This document shows positions 53,556 to 63,126 of a stretch of DNA of 64,000 nucleotides, piece after piece. The notes under the pieces are model-generated. The model was not told where the DNA came from and made no database searches. It was given only the letters and a program-made list of their open reading frames with translations. Each line of letters starts with the position of its first letter. Position 1 is the stretch's first letter. The stretch is taken from the NCBI GenBank assembly GCA_004298385.1, contig SCTX01000138.1, positions 1 to 64,000 of the forward strand, in the 5' to 3' direction. The DNA comes from Betaproteobacteria bacterium (GTDB lineage: Bacteria > Pseudomonadota > Gammaproteobacteria > Burkholderiales > SG8-39). Made by a program: the position numbers and the translations under genes.

Positions 53556-56387
53556 ATGAGACAAATGAAAAAAAACGGAATGAAATCCACGCCGACAAAG
53601 CCGGCCGATGGCGCCGACCGCACGCTGGACGTGCTGCATTTCGAGCGCGACTCGCTCGGCGCCATCTTTGCGCCGAAGAGCGTCGCCGTGATCGGCGCGA
53701 CCGAAAAAGTAGGCCGTGTCGGTCGGACCGTGCTGTGGAACCTCATCAGTAATCCGTTTGGCGGCACCGTCTATCCGGTCAACAAGCGGCACAAGCAGGT
53801 GCTGGGCATCAGGGCCTATGCGGACGTCGCCCGCGTGCCCGAGACTATCGATCTGGCCGTGATCGTCACCCCCGCCCCAACGGTGCCCGGTGTCGTCAGC
53901 GAGTGCGTCGCGGCCGGAGTGAAAAGCGCGATCATCATCTCGGCTGGGTTCAAGGAGGCGGGCGCCGCGGGCGCCGCACTGGAACGGAGAATCGCCGAGA
54001 CGGCGCGCGGCAAGTTGCGTCTCATCGGCCCGAATTGCCTCGGCGTGATGCGCCCCGTGGCGCATCTGAACGCAACCTTTGCGAGCGCGATGGCGCGCGC
54101 CGGCACGGTCGGCTTCATCAGCCAGAGCGGCGCGCTGCTTACTGCCGTGCTTGACTGGAGTTTCCGCGAAAACGTCGGCTTCAGCGCATGCGTTTCCGTC
54201 GGCTCGATGCTCGATGTTAACTGGGGCGACCTGATCAACTTTCTCGGCGACGATCCGCATACGCACAGCATCATGATTTACATGGAGTCCATCGGCGATG
54301 CGCGCTCTTTCATCTCCGCCGCGCGCGAAGTCGCGCTGACCAAGCCGATCATCGCGATCAAGGCGGGGCGCACGGCGGCCGCGGCGAAGGCCGCCGCTTC
54401 GCACACCGGCGCGCTCGCCGGCAGCGACGACGTGCTCGACGCGGTGTTCCGCCGCTGCGGCGTGTTGCGCGTCAACTCCATCTCCGACCTGTTCCACATG
54501 GCCGAGGTGCTGGCAAAGCAGCCGCGCCCCTCCGGCCCGCGCCTGAGCATCGTCACCAACGCCGGCGGACCGGGCGTGCTCGCCACCGACACCTTGATCG
54601 CCCTCGGCGGGGAACTGGCCGATCTGTCCGAACCGACGATGCGCGCGCTCGACCAGGTGCTGCCGCCGCACTGGAGCCACGGCAACCCGATCGACATCCT
54701 CGGCGACGCCGACCCGGAACGCTACGCGCAAGTACTCGAAATCGCCGCAAAGGATCCGAACAGCGACGGCCTGCTGGTGGTGCTCACGCCGCAGGCGATG
54801 ACCGATCCGACCGAAACGGCCAAGCGTTTGACGGCGTTCGCCGTAACGCCGGGCAAGCCGGTGCTCGCGAGCTGGATGGGCGGCAAGGATGTGGTCGCGG
54901 GCGAGGCGATTCTCAACCAGGCGAACATACCGACCTTCGGCTATCCGGACACGGCGGCGCGCACCTTCACCCTGATGGATCGCTACGCCTATAACCTGCG
55001 CGGCCTGTACGAAACACCGACGCTGGTGGAAGCCGAGACGGAGGCGGCGCCGGACCGCGCGCAGGCACGGCAGTTCATCCTGGACGCGCGCAATTCCGGC
55101 CGCAGCTTGCTGACCGAGTTCGAGTCGAAGCAACTGCTCGCAGCCTATCGCATCCCGACCGTGCCGACGCGCATTGCCGCGAGCGAAGACGAAGCGGTGC
55201 AATGCGCCGCCGCCATCGGCTTCCCCGTCGTGCTCAAGCTCGATTCGCAGACCATCACGCACAAGACCGAAGTCGGCGGCGTGCAGTTGAACCTCGCCGA
55301 TGCCGACGCGGTGCGACGCGCCTACCGCGCGATCGAATCCGGGGCAAAGGCCGCGCGTGAACCGTGTTTGCGAGGCGTCAAGCACTTTCTCGGCGTGAGC
55401 GTGCAGCCGATGGTCAAACTCGAAGGCTACGAGCTGATTGTCGGCAGCAGCATCGACGCGCAATTCGGTCCGGTGCTGCTGTTCGGCGCGGGCGGGCAGT
55501 TGGTCGAGGTGTTCCGCGACCGCGCGCTCGCCCTGCCGCCGCTCAACACCACGCTGGCGCGGCGCATGATGGAACAAACGACGATCTACAAGGCGCTCAA
55601 AGGCGTGCGCGGACGCGCGAGCGTCGACCTCGACGCGCTGGCGCGATTGCTGGTGCGGTTTGGCCAACTGGTCGTCGAGCAGCCCTGGATCAAGGAGATC
55701 GACATCAACCCGCTGCTGGCGGCCCCCTCCCCGGGCGCGTCGCCGCCGGCGGGCGAGCCGGGCGCCGCGGGACTCATCGCGCTCGATGCGCGCATTGTCT
55801 TGCACGCGCCGGACATCCGCGAAGACCAATTGCCCCGACTCTCCATTCGCCCTTACCCGGCGCAATACGCGTCCGCATGGACGTCCAAAGCCGGCATGCC
55901 GGTCGGCATTCGCCCCATCCGCCCGGAAGACGAGCCGATGATGGTGAAGTTCCATGCGACCCTGTCCGAGGAAAGCGTGTACATGCGCTACTTCCATTAC
56001 ATTCAGTACAACCAGCGCGTCGCGCACGAACGCCTGACGCGCCTGTGCTTTATCGATTACGACCGCGAGATGGCGCTGGTCGCGGAGCGCAAAGACCCCA
56101 ACACGGGCGAGAACGCCATCCTCGCGATCGGGCGCTTGAGCAAACTGCACCAGAGCGCGGAAGCGGAATTCGCGATTCTGATCAGCGACGCCTACCAGGG
56201 ACAGGGATTCGGCGTCGAGCTGTTGCGCCGACTGGTCGAGATCGGGCGCGACGAAAAGCTGGAACGCATCGTCGCCACCATTCTCGCCGACAACGTCGCC
56301 ATGCAGCACGTTGCGCGCAAGATCGGTTTCAAACTGAAGCGGGTTGAATCGGAGTTCCATGCGGAGCTGGATCTGTCCAGACCCTGA
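53556..56387 (+). CDS. Acyl-CoA synthetase (NDP-forming) / GNAT acetyltransferase fusion
   Basis: A 943-residue fusion. Residues about 30-500 contain the CoA-binding and ligase domains of ADP-forming acyl-CoA synthetases ([48 protein letters not shown], and [20 protein letters not shown] with the conserved His). About 515-735 is an ATP-grasp domain ([20 protein letters not shown]). The C-terminal part (about 775-940) is a GNAT acetyltransferase ([20 protein letters not shown] and the following [20 protein letters not shown]). This is the PatZ/Pka plan; such proteins acetylate and silence acyl-CoA synthetases. An intact His may mean that ligase activity is retained. It follows mct by 156 bp on the same strand. 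Confidence 0.92.
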   Translation: MRQMKKNGMKSTPTKPADGADRTLDVLHFERDSLGAIFAPKSVAVIGATEKVGRVGRTVLWNLISNPFGGTVYPVNKRHKQVLGIRAYADVARVPETIDLAVIVTPAPTVPGVVSECVAAGVKSAIIISAGFKEAGAAGAALERRIAETARGKLRLIGPNCLGVMRPVAHLNATFASAMARAGTVGFISQSGALLTAVLDWSFRENVGFSACVSVGSMLDVNWGDLINFLGDDPHTHSIMIYMESIGDARSFISAAREVALTKPIIAIKAGRTAAAAKAAASHTGALAGSDDVLDAVFRRCGVLRVNSISDLFHMAEVLAKQPRPSGPRLSIVTNAGGPGVLATDTLIALGGELADLSEPTMRALDQVLPPHWSHGNPIDILGDADPERYAQVLEIAAKDPNSDGLLVVLTPQAMTDPTETAKRLTAFAVTPGKPVLASWMGGKDVVAGEAILNQANIPTFGYPDTAARTFTLMDRYAYNLRGLYETPTLVEAETEAAPDRAQARQFILDARNSGRSLLTEFESKQLLAAYRIPTVPTRIAASEDEAVQCAAAIGFPVVLKLDSQTITHKTEVGGVQLNLADADAVRRAYRAIESGAKAAREPCLRGVKHFLGVSVQPMVKLEGYELIVGSSIDAQFGPVLLFGAGGQLVEVFRDRALALPPLNTTLARRMMEQTTIYKALKGVRGRASVDLDALARLLVRFGQLVVEQPWIKEIDINPLLAAPSPGASPPAGEPGAAGLIALDARIVLHAPDIREDQLPRLSIRPYPAQYASAWTSKAGMPVGIRPIRPEDEPMMVKFHATLSEESVYMRYFHYIQYNQRVAHERLTRLCFIDYDREMALVAERKDPNTGENAILAIGRLSKLHQSAEAEFAILISDAYQGQGFGVELLRRLVEIGRDEKLERIVATILADNVAMQHVARKIGFKLKRVESEFHAELDLSRP

Positions 56388-56410
56388 TACCCATGCGCAA
56401 AGGAGTGTCC

Positions 56411-56540
56411 CCGTTGTTGCACAGTTGCGATTTGGCGAGCACGCAAGACCATCGGCGGACATAGGAGGATACATCGAGCTGCGGTGATCGGGCTTGCGCG
56501 GACGGCTTCTCGTCCGCGCAATACCGCAACTCGGCAACGC
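56411..56540 (+). repeat. Dispersed structured repeat, diverged or partial copy 3
   Basis: GTTGTTGCACAGTTGCGAT at the start matches the entry into copies 1 and 2. Then comes an 11-bp perfect hairpin TTGCGCGGACG/CGTCCGCGCAA (56494-56521, loop GCTTCT), which corresponds to hairpin A. The block AGTTGCG (56424-56430) can also pair with CGCAACT (56525-56531), closing the whole unit. Hairpins B and C are missing. Confidence 0.6.
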
Positions 56541-56600
56541 CGAGGGGCGCGATTTAGGCCGCCAGGCACGGCGACGGCTCGACTCTGGTACCTTTCGACC

Positions 56601-57866
56601 ATGTCCCAATCCGAATTCCGCTTCAGGCTTTTCTCCCCGCGCCGCGACCGCACGGCGGCGATGCCGTTCATCATGCTGACGGCGCTGATCGACATGGTGT
56701 CGATCGGCCTGATCATTCCCGTGTTGCCGGCATTGGTCGGGAGCTTCACCGGCTCGCAGGCGGATCAGGCCTTCTGGTATGGCGTGGTGACGTTTGCCTT
56801 CAGCCTGGCGAACTTTTTCGCTGCACCGATCCTGGGCGCGCTCTCGGACAAGCACGGCCGCCGGCCGGTGCTGCTGCTCGGGTTCTGCGGCCTGGCGCTG
56901 AGCTTCTTCGCCACCGCGTTATCGACCGCCCTGTGGATGCTAATTGCCGTGCGCCTGGTGAGCGGCGCGATGCAGTCCAACCTGGCCGTCGCCAACGCCT
57001 ATGTCGCCGATATCACCCCGCCTGAAGAGCGGGCGAAGCGATTCGGCATGCTCGGGGCGATGTTCGGCGTGGGCTTCATCCTCGGGCCGGTGATGGGCGG
57101 CCTGTTGGGCGCGATCGATCTTCGTCTTCCGTTCTTCGTCGCCGGCGGTCTTGCCTTGCTCAATCTGCTCTACGGCTATTTCGTGCTGCCTGAGTCGCTG
57201 AGCGCGGAGCGCCGGCATGCATTCGACTGGAGCGCCGCGAATCCGGCCGCAGCGCTGCGCGCTCTGGCACAGTTGAAGGGCGCGGGACGGCTGGCTGCGG
57301 TGGTTGCGTGCAGCGGGCTGGCGCAGTTCCTGCTCTACACTTGCTGGGTGCTGTACACGACGTTCAAGTTCGGCTGGGGGCCGCTGGAGAACGGCTGGTC
57401 GCTCGCGGCGGTCGGCCTCATTTCGGCGATTGCGCAGGGCCTGCTGCTCGGGCGTCTGCTCAAGCGCTTCAGCCCGCAACGGCTGGCCGTGCTCGGGCTG
57501 GTGTCGTCCACGCTCGCCTACGCGATGTGGGGGGCGGCCACCCAGGGCTGGATGATGTTCGCGATCATCTTCCTCAACCTGCTCGGCGCCACGGTTTCGG
57601 CTGCGATCCAGAGCATTATCTCGGGCGCCGCGGACGCGCGCAGCCAGGGCAAGACCCTCGGCGCGGTGAGCGGCCTGAACAGCCTGATGGCGGTGATTGC
57701 CCCGGTGATCGGCGCGCCGCTGCTGGTGATGGTTTCGCACCTGGACCAGGGTAACTGGCGTATCGGCACGCCGCTCTATTTCTGCGCCCTGCTGCAGGCG
57801 GCGGCGCTGGCGCTGGCAGTTTCGCACTTCCGTCAGCAGCGCCGCGCGCGGCTCGGCGCTGCGTAA
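56601..57866 (+). CDS. MFS transporter, TetA-like
   Basis: A 421-residue 12-helix major facilitator. [16 protein letters not shown] near 80-95 is the loop 2-3 signature motif (GxLSDxxGRRPxLL), and [21 protein letters not shown] near 117-137 continues the TetA/DHA1 pattern; [19 protein letters not shown] near 149-167 is the antiporter motif C type. It probably exports a drug or metabolite by proton antiport. The ATG at 56601 is chosen because sequence upstream in the frame belongs to the repeat. Confidence 0.9.
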   Translation: MSQSEFRFRLFSPRRDRTAAMPFIMLTALIDMVSIGLIIPVLPALVGSFTGSQADQAFWYGVVTFAFSLANFFAAPILGALSDKHGRRPVLLLGFCGLALSFFATALSTALWMLIAVRLVSGAMQSNLAVANAYVADITPPEERAKRFGMLGAMFGVGFILGPVMGGLLGAIDLRLPFFVAGGLALLNLLYGYFVLPESLSAERRHAFDWSAANPAAALRALAQLKGAGRLAAVVACSGLAQFLLYTCWVLYTTFKFGWGPLENGWSLAAVGLISAIAQGLLLGRLLKRFSPQRLAVLGLVSSTLAYAMWGAATQGWMMFAIIFLNLLGATVSAAIQSIISGAADARSQGKTLGAVSGLNSLMAVIAPVIGAPLLVMVSHLDQGNWRIGTPLYFCALLQAAALALAVSHFRQQRRARLGAA

Positions 57867-57889
57867 CCCGGCCCGTCCGCACCAGCCAA

Positions 57890-58528
57890 TCAGCCGTCAT
57901 GGCGGTAGGTGCCGGAACCGTGCGCTGCAGCTCTGAACTCCGGCAGCAACTCCGCCTGGGACGAGAACTCGCACAAGGTCGGGTAGGCGGCGGCAATGAC
58001 CACTTCAGGGAGCATCATTTGCGTGAAGTACCACGTGACAGCCGCGGTTACTCCCGCTTGGTTGATTGTGTTGCGGGTAAGCGCAAACGGTTTGCGACGA
58101 AATTCCAATTCGAGCGCCGCGTATGCAGCCAGAAGCTGCCCCGTCACTCGTGCTACCCAGGGCTCGTGCTGCTTCTCGGCGGGCCGGAGGCTGCGTTCGT
58201 AGATGATCTGAACGCTCTTCTCGCATGCGGCGAGGGCGAGGCCGATCACGCGCAGGACGTGCTGGCGCTCCGCGATACCCGCGGGCATGAGACTCCTGCG
58301 CGGCGCAGCGAGCGTTTCGGCGTAATCGAGTATCAGCGTTGAATCCATGAGGACTTCGCCGTCATCGCAGACGAGCGAAGGCGCCTTGACGACAGGATTG
58401 ATCTGCTGAAACTGCGCGAACGTGCTGAACACGGAAATGGACCGGTGCTCGAAGCGCAGGTCGAGAAGTTGCAAAGAGACCGCCACGCGGCGAACGTAGG
58501 GCGAATCAAGCATTCCGATAAGTTGCAC
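57890..58528 (-). CDS. Glutathione S-transferase-like protein
   Basis: A 212-residue protein starting at GTG 58528, which has GCAGGAGAAACC upstream. The thioredoxin-fold N-terminal domain has QLIGMLDSPYVRRVAVSLQL near residues 2-21 (Ser in the active-site loop position), NPVVKAPSLVCDDGEVLMDS near 50-69 with the cis-Pro, followed by STLILDYAE. The helical C-terminal domain begins near 85. The frame stays open upstream to 58726 but that sequence is not GST-like. Glutathione transfer or dehalogenation is possible; the substrate is unknown. It converges on the MFS gene with a 23-bp gap. Confidence 0.85.
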   Translation of the reverse strand: MQLIGMLDSPYVRRVAVSLQLLDLRFEHRSISVFSTFAQFQQINPVVKAPSLVCDDGEVLMDSTLILDYAETLAAPRRSLMPAGIAERQHVLRVIGLALAACEKSVQIIYERSLRPAEKQHEPWVARVTGQLLAAYAALELEFRRKPFALTRNTINQAGVTAAVTWYFTQMMLPEVVIAAAYPTLCEFSSQAELLPEFRAAAHGSGTYRHDG

Positions 58529-58709
58529 GGTTTCTCCTGCTTGGGCTGACGGGTTTGGGACAGACGCAACGGTCCGTGCGCCGACTTGCTGGTGTGCCAT
58601 GCCCGGCGCACATCGTCCTGGTGAACGGCGGGCCAGCACGATGGAATCGAATGGCACGGCCGCTTTGGCCCGTCCGTTCCACCTATAGTTGGGCGTCATT
58701 TCACAAGGC

Positions 58710-59009
58710 CTACGATTTGTGAGCATCTCGAAACGCTTTCAATACAGCATTCATGCGCGTCTGGTAACCAGCCCCTTGTTCCCTGAACCAAGCGAGCACA
58801 TCTTCATCCACGCGCAATGCAATCTGCGCTTTACGCGATGGAAGTGGCAATCCGCGATGGGCTACCGCGCTAGCCCAATCTGTAGGCGAGGTGCGTGGAG
58901 CGTCTTTCGTAAATTTGATCTCGCGATCCGACATCGCAGCGAGCTTTGCCCAATTTGTCTTTCCTTTAACGCCGCTTCCGGTAGTAACGCGCCCAGTTTT
59001 TCTCTTCAT
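58710..59009 (-). CDS. brnA: BrnA family antitoxin
   Basis: A 99-residue antitoxin of the BrnTA system. TNWAKLAAMSDREIKFTKDA near residues 18-37 and APRTSPTDWASA precede the DNA-binding part KAQIALRVDEDVLAWFREQG near 60-79, which is followed by YQTRMNAVLKAFRDAHK, the BrnA ribbon-helix-helix. It overlaps the 3' end of brnT by 44 bp. BrnA neutralises BrnT and represses their shared promoter. Confidence 0.92.
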   Translation of the reverse strand: MKRKTGRVTTGSGVKGKTNWAKLAAMSDREIKFTKDAPRTSPTDWASAVAHRGLPLPSRKAQIALRVDEDVLAWFREQGAGYQTRMNAVLKAFRDAHKS

Positions 59010-59253
59010 GAGTTTCTGCCTTTCTGGCCGAAATAAGATGAGGAATGTCGCCTTCTTCGCCGCGCGGGGTCCATACCACGAATAAGGCTACGCCATTGAC
59101 AATTCCAACGCTTTGGTAGCGGCGCTCTCCATAGGAGTCCCGCACGTCCTCCCGCGTCAACAGGTCGCCACCAAAGAAATCCTCCAGGTCCGCGAAGTCG
59201 ATGCCGTGATCTTTCAGATTGCGGCGGCGCTTCGTTTCATCCCAGGTGATCAT
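58966..59253 (-). CDS. brnT: BrnT family toxin
   Basis: A 95-residue RelE-fold ribonuclease toxin. The start MITWDETKRRRNLKDHGIDF carries the BrnT signature (WDxxKxxxNxxKHGIxF, here DHG rather than KHG), FFGGDLLTREDVRDSYGERR near 27-46 and HLISARKAETHEEKNWARYY near 71-90 the closing strand-helix with RKA. It is transcribed first, with brnA overlapping its end, the standard brnTA order. A palindromic operator lies 9 bp upstream. Confidence 0.93.
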   Translation of the reverse strand: MITWDETKRRRNLKDHGIDFADLEDFFGGDLLTREDVRDSYGERRYQSVGIVNGVALFVVWTPRGEEGDIPHLISARKAETHEEKNWARYYRKRR

Positions 59254-59261
59254 GCGGATGA

Positions 59262-59285
59262 TTGTAGATGCAAGTGCATATACAA
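59262..59285. promoter_or_regulatory. Candidate BrnA operator
   Basis: A 24-bp near-perfect palindrome in front of brnT: TTGTA-N-ATGCA-NN-TGCAT-N-TACAA. Ten base pairs match on either side. BrnA-family proteins repress their own promoter, so this is its probable site (inference). Confidence 0.65.
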
Positions 59286-59405
59286 TGCAAGAGCGGCATT
59301 TCAGGCGTCAGGGATACACCGAAGCCCCCCCTTGATGCCCAACGTCATGGTCAGCGGCGCCGACAGGCGTCCGCACCAATGAATAGTTGGGTCTCAAGCT
59401 TTGGC

Positions 59406-59801
59406 TCATAAACCGCGATACCAAAATGCGGCAACGAGTACCGTAAAGCCCAAAAGAATTGCAAACAACGCCGTTCGCATGGACCACCGCATTTGCCAAA
59501 GGTCGGAACCGGCAAGCTCAATATGAGATCGTGCCCGCTCAGGTTCTCCCTTCTTCGCCGCGGCATGCCCCTTCACATCCCACATTTTATAGTCATGCTT
59601 CCAATATGCTGCCAAGACGGCTGCTAGTAGCGCGACGATCATTGCAGTAAGAAAGAAAAGGTACGGAAGTTTGCCAGCAAAGCGAATGATGGTTTCCGCT
59701 TGAGACAAGCCTCCAACGACCGAACCGCCCGATACAGCCTGAAGCACGCCTACCAGGAACGATTCATTGGCAAAGAGAACTTCGCGATCTGTTTGTGCCA
59801 T
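59406..59801 (-). CDS. Hypothetical membrane protein
   Basis: A 131-residue protein with two hydrophobic helices: about 45-67 (LPYLFFLTAMIVALLAAVLAA) and about 108-128 (TALFAILLGFTVLVAAFWY). Between them is a cytoplasmic-looking segment, YWKHDYKMWDVKGHAAAKKG and on. The N-terminal 40 residues are soluble. It resembles no family I can name; two-helix proteins of this type are sometimes toxin- or phage-defence-associated, but there is no direct evidence here. Confidence 0.6.
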   Translation of the reverse strand: MAQTDREVLFANESFLVGVLQAVSGGSVVGGLSQAETIIRFAGKLPYLFFLTAMIVALLAAVLAAYWKHDYKMWDVKGHAAAKKGEPERARSHIELAGSDLWQMRWSMRTALFAILLGFTVLVAAFWYRGL

Positions 59802-60162
59802 TCGCTATGCTCGGTATGTGACCCTCGGGACCCAACAAGAAGTCGCCCCCCTAAAAGGGGCCTTATAAGACTCCAAAAGCGGGGTCGAGCACGGCCAGCT
59901 TACGCTCAAGCCATTGTTTCCTCAACCAGGGTGAACGGGATAGGCACCTGCGCACTCGCACGATATAGGCACCACTGGGGTATCGTCGCCCCCGTACGTC
60001 TCGATCGCCCTTCCGGGAAAAGACCCCGCCTCTTCGGGTGGTCCCTATTTGCGGTCTCCCACCTCGGGGAACATATACGCATTTGACGGCATGGGAATCC
60101 TGACTTACCGTGCTAACCGAGAAGCCGACCCGCAACGTCGCGTAGACAAGAAAGGAGCGCGC
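59802..60162. other. 361-bp intergenic region without a gene
   Basis: Contains short GC-rich dyads such as GCCCC-TAAAA-GGGGC-like text near 59847-59862 and repeated C/G runs around 59990-60065. No gene, RNA fold or promoter consensus that I can support. Confidence 0.4.
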
Positions 60163-61023
60163 ATGGACCAGCGAATCATCGATCTCTACGATGAATACAC
60201 GCACGCGCCGCTCGAGCGGCGCGTGTTCATCAAGCGCCTTACGGCGCTGGCCGGCAGCACCGCCGGGGCGATGGCGGCGCTGCCGCTGTTGGAAAGCAAC
60301 TATGCGTTCGCCGCCACGGTGCCGCCGAACGACGCGCGCATCGAAGCGGGCCAAGTGGCCTATGCGGGCGCTTCGGGCGCCATCCGCGCCTATCGCGCCA
60401 GGCCGAAGGGCGTGGCGAAGCTGCCCGCTGTCGTCGTAATCCACGAGAACCGCGGGCTCACGCCGCACATCGAAGACGTGGCGCGCAGAGCCGCGATCGA
60501 GGGCTTCGTCGTGCTTGCGCCCGACCTGCTCTCCCCTTTGGGCGGCGCGCCCGCCGACGAGGATGCCGCGCGGCAACTGTTCGCCAAGGTCAATCCCGCC
60601 ACCGCCCTTGCGGACCTGGTCGCGGGGGTATCCTACCTCAAGACCAGCGCGGATGTCTCTGGCAAGATCGGCTGCATCGGCTTTTGCTGGGGCGGGGGCA
60701 TGGCCAATAATCTCGCGGTGAACCTGCCCGAGCTCGCCGCGGCGGTGCCGTTCTACGGCATCCAGCCTGCCACTGCCGACGTGCCGAAGATCAGGGCGAA
60801 GCTGCTGCTGCACTACGCTTCCAACGACGATCGCGTCAACGCCGGCGTCCCCGCTTACGAGGCGGCGCTGAAGGCCGCGGGCCTGAGCTACACCAAGCAT
60901 GTGTACGAAGGCACCCAGCACGCCTTTCACAACGACACGGCCGGCGCCCGCTACAATAAGGAAGCCGCCGAGCTCGCCTGGCGCCGCACGGTCGAGTTTC
61001 TGCGCGCCACGCTCGGGGCCTGA
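60163..61023 (+). CDS. Dienelactone hydrolase family protein, exported
   Basis: A 286-residue alpha/beta hydrolase. The N-terminal segment includes RRVFIKRLTALAGSTAGAMA, a Tat-type signal (RRVFIK), ending about residue 50. The nucleophile Cys is in IGCIGFCWGGGMANNLAV near 168-185, the Asp in YASNDDRVNAG near 217 and the His in YEGTQHAFHNDT near 250, the usual DLH triad. VVIHENRGLTPHIEDVARR near 88-106 is the conserved N-terminal block. It may open lactones in aromatic degradation, but no such pathway is nearby. The ATG at 60163 has AAAGGAG upstream. Confidence 0.92.
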   Translation: MDQRIIDLYDEYTHAPLERRVFIKRLTALAGSTAGAMAALPLLESNYAFAATVPPNDARIEAGQVAYAGASGAIRAYRARPKGVAKLPAVVVIHENRGLTPHIEDVARRAAIEGFVVLAPDLLSPLGGAPADEDAARQLFAKVNPATALADLVAGVSYLKTSADVSGKIGCIGFCWGGGMANNLAVNLPELAAAVPFYGIQPATADVPKIRAKLLLHYASNDDRVNAGVPAYEAALKAAGLSYTKHVYEGTQHAFHNDTAGARYNKEAAELAWRRTVEFLRATLGA

Positions 61024-61079
61024 GCCTCGCGCGAGCGCGCAGGTTAGCGCCCGGCGGGGGTCGGAAAAGTGCAAGCCAA

Positions 61080-61925
61080 TCAGCGCTTGAACAGCCGTTC
61101 CGCGTTGCGGAAAGCGATCTTCTCGGCCACGCTCCGCGGCAACTGCGCCAACCAGGTTCGATAGCCGGCCATGATGTCGCCGTAGCTGTCCCATCGTTGG
61201 CTGATCCAGGTGTCGGAGCCGAGCAGGAAGCGGTCGGGATAACGCTCGAACAACCGCTTCCATTCCGGTGTCAGCTTGCCGCTATCGGTGATGCCGTAGC
61301 GGTAAGACAGCTCGCACCACAGGGCCGGATAGCGCTCGAGGTAAGCGGCGACTTTCTCCGCTGTCGTGGAAAAGCCCGTGTGCGCCCAGATGATCCGGGC
61401 TTTCGGGTCGTGGGCGAACAGAATCTCCAGCGCCTCGTCGTCGGCATGGGCATGCAAATAGAGGTTTCTTTCCACGGCGAAATCGACGGTGCGCTTGACC
61501 CATTTGGTCGCAGCCGCCTTGCCCGAGAGATGGAATTCGCCGACGCCGACGTAGTAGCCGCGCTGGTACTCGGTTTCGATCAGATCCTGAATCGCCGGAT
61601 CGTCCATCCAAGTCTGGATATCGGCGCGCACGCGGTAGGGCCGGATGAACGGCACCACCCACAGGTCCTTCGGTTTGGCTTCCACCAGCGCGCGCGTGCC
61701 GTCGTTGGGCCGGCTGGTGGCCAGTATGCCGGTGACGTTCTGCTCACGAAAAAGAGCCAATACCTTCTCCAACGGAAAATGCGGCGCCGGCTCCCAATTG
61801 TAGTGCAGGTGGGCGTCAAAGATGGGCAGTGGGGCGGGATCGGCGGCGGGGGCCGCCGCTATCGCGAGCAGCATCACGAAGAAAACATGGCGGCTGCGAA
61901 GCAGCGAGAGCATGGGGTGACTCAT
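61080..61925 (-). CDS. Exported amidohydrolase family protein
   Basis: A 281-residue TIM-barrel metal-dependent hydrolase. A signal peptide occupies residues 1-28. FDAHLHYNWEP near 36-46 is the metal-binding HxH, YVGVGEFHLSG near 125-135 and LYLHAHADDEALEIL near 155-169 supply a Glu and a His, ARIIWAHTGFSTTAEKVAAY near 175-194 the next His, and FLLGSDTWISQRW near 233-245 the closing Asp. The set fits amidohydrolase_2-type enzymes (decarboxylases or lactonases). Substrate unknown. It is convergent with the dienelactone hydrolase gene. Confidence 0.88.
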   Translation of the reverse strand: MSHPMLSLLRSRHVFFVMLLAIAAAPAADPAPLPIFDAHLHYNWEPAPHFPLEKVLALFREQNVTGILATSRPNDGTRALVEAKPKDLWVVPFIRPYRVRADIQTWMDDPAIQDLIETEYQRGYYVGVGEFHLSGKAAATKWVKRTVDFAVERNLYLHAHADDEALEILFAHDPKARIIWAHTGFSTTAEKVAAYLERYPALWCELSYRYGITDSGKLTPEWKRLFERYPDRFLLGSDTWISQRWDSYGDIMAGYRTWLAQLPRSVAEKIAFRNAERLFKR

Positions 61926-62062
61926 GGCGTTGCTCCGGAAAGGCCGGTGGAGCGGCGAGCTTACCCGGTTTTTTTGCCGGGCGAAAGCCGGCGCCGGCAG
62001 CGCCCGCTTCGTATCGAGCCGGCGCTCCCGATATCGGCACGAAGCGCGCGCTATGAGCGGCG

Positions 62063-62953
62063 CTATTTCTTGGCCGATTCCGCCGGCTTGGCTTCTTGCG
62101 TCCGGTCGGACGCGGGTGCGGGCGCCTGCACTATCTCGATCTTTGCCTTGGCCTTCATCTCGTCGAACAGCTTTTTCAGGTTCTGCTGCTGCACTTGCTG
62201 CGTCAACGCGGGCTTGATTTGCTCCAATGGTTGGACCTGCCGCGGGCGGGAATCTTCCAGCAGTATCACGTGATAGCCGAATTGTGACTTGACCGGCTCG
62301 TCGGTGAATTGGCCTTTGGCCAGCCGGGCAACCGCCGCGCCGAATTCCGGAACCATGCCGCGCGGATCGAACCAGCCCAGATCGCCTCCATTGGCTTTGG
62401 AGCCGCGGTCTTTGGATTTTTCCTTGGCCAGCGATTCAAACGCTTTCGGGTTCTTCTTCAGTCTGGCGACGATGTCCTTGGCCTCGGCTTCGCTCTCGAC
62501 CAGGATATGGCGCGCCTTGTACTCGCTGCCGCTTGTCTGGGTCTTGATCTTTTCGTACTCGGCATTCAGCATATCGTCGCTGACGGCATTGTTCTTGAGG
62601 TAGTCCTGCACGAAAGCGTCGATCAGGATGGATTGCCTGCCGAGTTCGATCCGGTCCGATACTTCGGGCACCTTGTCCAATCCCTTTTTGACCGCTTCTT
62701 GAGTAATGATGACCTGCATTGCCAGGTTGTCAATGAATGTCTTGCGCGCCTCGGCGCCGGCCGGCCGGCCCAGGTCAGTGCGCTGCTTGAGCATCATGCC
62801 GACGAGGTGCTCGCTGATGGGGGTCCCGTTCACGGTCGCGGCGATGGGATGCTTGGCCGATCCGGCGACCGAGGGCGAGTCGCTGGAACTGCACGCGGCC
62901 AGCGCCAGCAGGGAAACACTGCTTGCCAGCAGAAGTCGGGACTTGATAAACAT
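62063..62953 (-). CDS. Peptidyl-prolyl cis-trans isomerase lipoprotein (parvulin, EpsD-like)
   Basis: A 296-residue periplasmic chaperone. The N-terminus RLLLASSVSLLALAACSSSD is a lipoprotein signal with the lipobox LAAC at residues 17-20. A SurA-like helical part follows, then one parvulin domain at about 140-235: YKARHILVESEAEAKDIVAR, GGDLGWFDPRGMVPEF and FGYHVILLEDSR. The C-terminal helix and an Ala/Pro/Lys tail close it. It matches the PrsA/EpsD group; EpsD proteins help exopolysaccharide systems, but none is nearby. It probably assists folding of exported proteins. Confidence 0.9.
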   Translation of the reverse strand: MFIKSRLLLASSVSLLALAACSSSDSPSVAGSAKHPIAATVNGTPISEHLVGMMLKQRTDLGRPAGAEARKTFIDNLAMQVIITQEAVKKGLDKVPEVSDRIELGRQSILIDAFVQDYLKNNAVSDDMLNAEYEKIKTQTSGSEYKARHILVESEAEAKDIVARLKKNPKAFESLAKEKSKDRGSKANGGDLGWFDPRGMVPEFGAAVARLAKGQFTDEPVKSQFGYHVILLEDSRPRQVQPLEQIKPALTQQVQQQNLKKLFDEMKAKAKIEIVQAPAPASDRTQEAKPAESAKK

Positions 62954-63040
62954 CTTTGTATTTTCCTATTGAAATGGGTTGGCTAAAGCAGCAAGTGCGA
63001 TAAGGTATTCATTTCCGCTGCCAGTTTGAGTTTACGCCAT

Positions 63041-63062
63041 GGGTAGAAGGCGGATTCTACCC
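63041..63062. repeat. Inverted repeat between the mutase operon and the parvulin gene
   Basis: GGGTAGAA/TTCTACCC, 8-bp stem with a 6-nt loop. No U-run follows on either strand, so a terminator is only possible. Confidence 0.35.
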
Positions 63063-63126
63063 GCGATTGGACGGTCGGAGAGCATGTGCCCGACTTCGAC
63101 GATCTCGATGCCTGAGGGCGGGCCGC

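Noticed and set aside
53529-56855. Very long open frame on the minus strand opposite the ligase/GNAT gene
   Set aside because: It is a GC-rich antisense shadow of a well-supported protein; the translation is Arg/His/Ala-rich with no domain and crosses the MFS start region.
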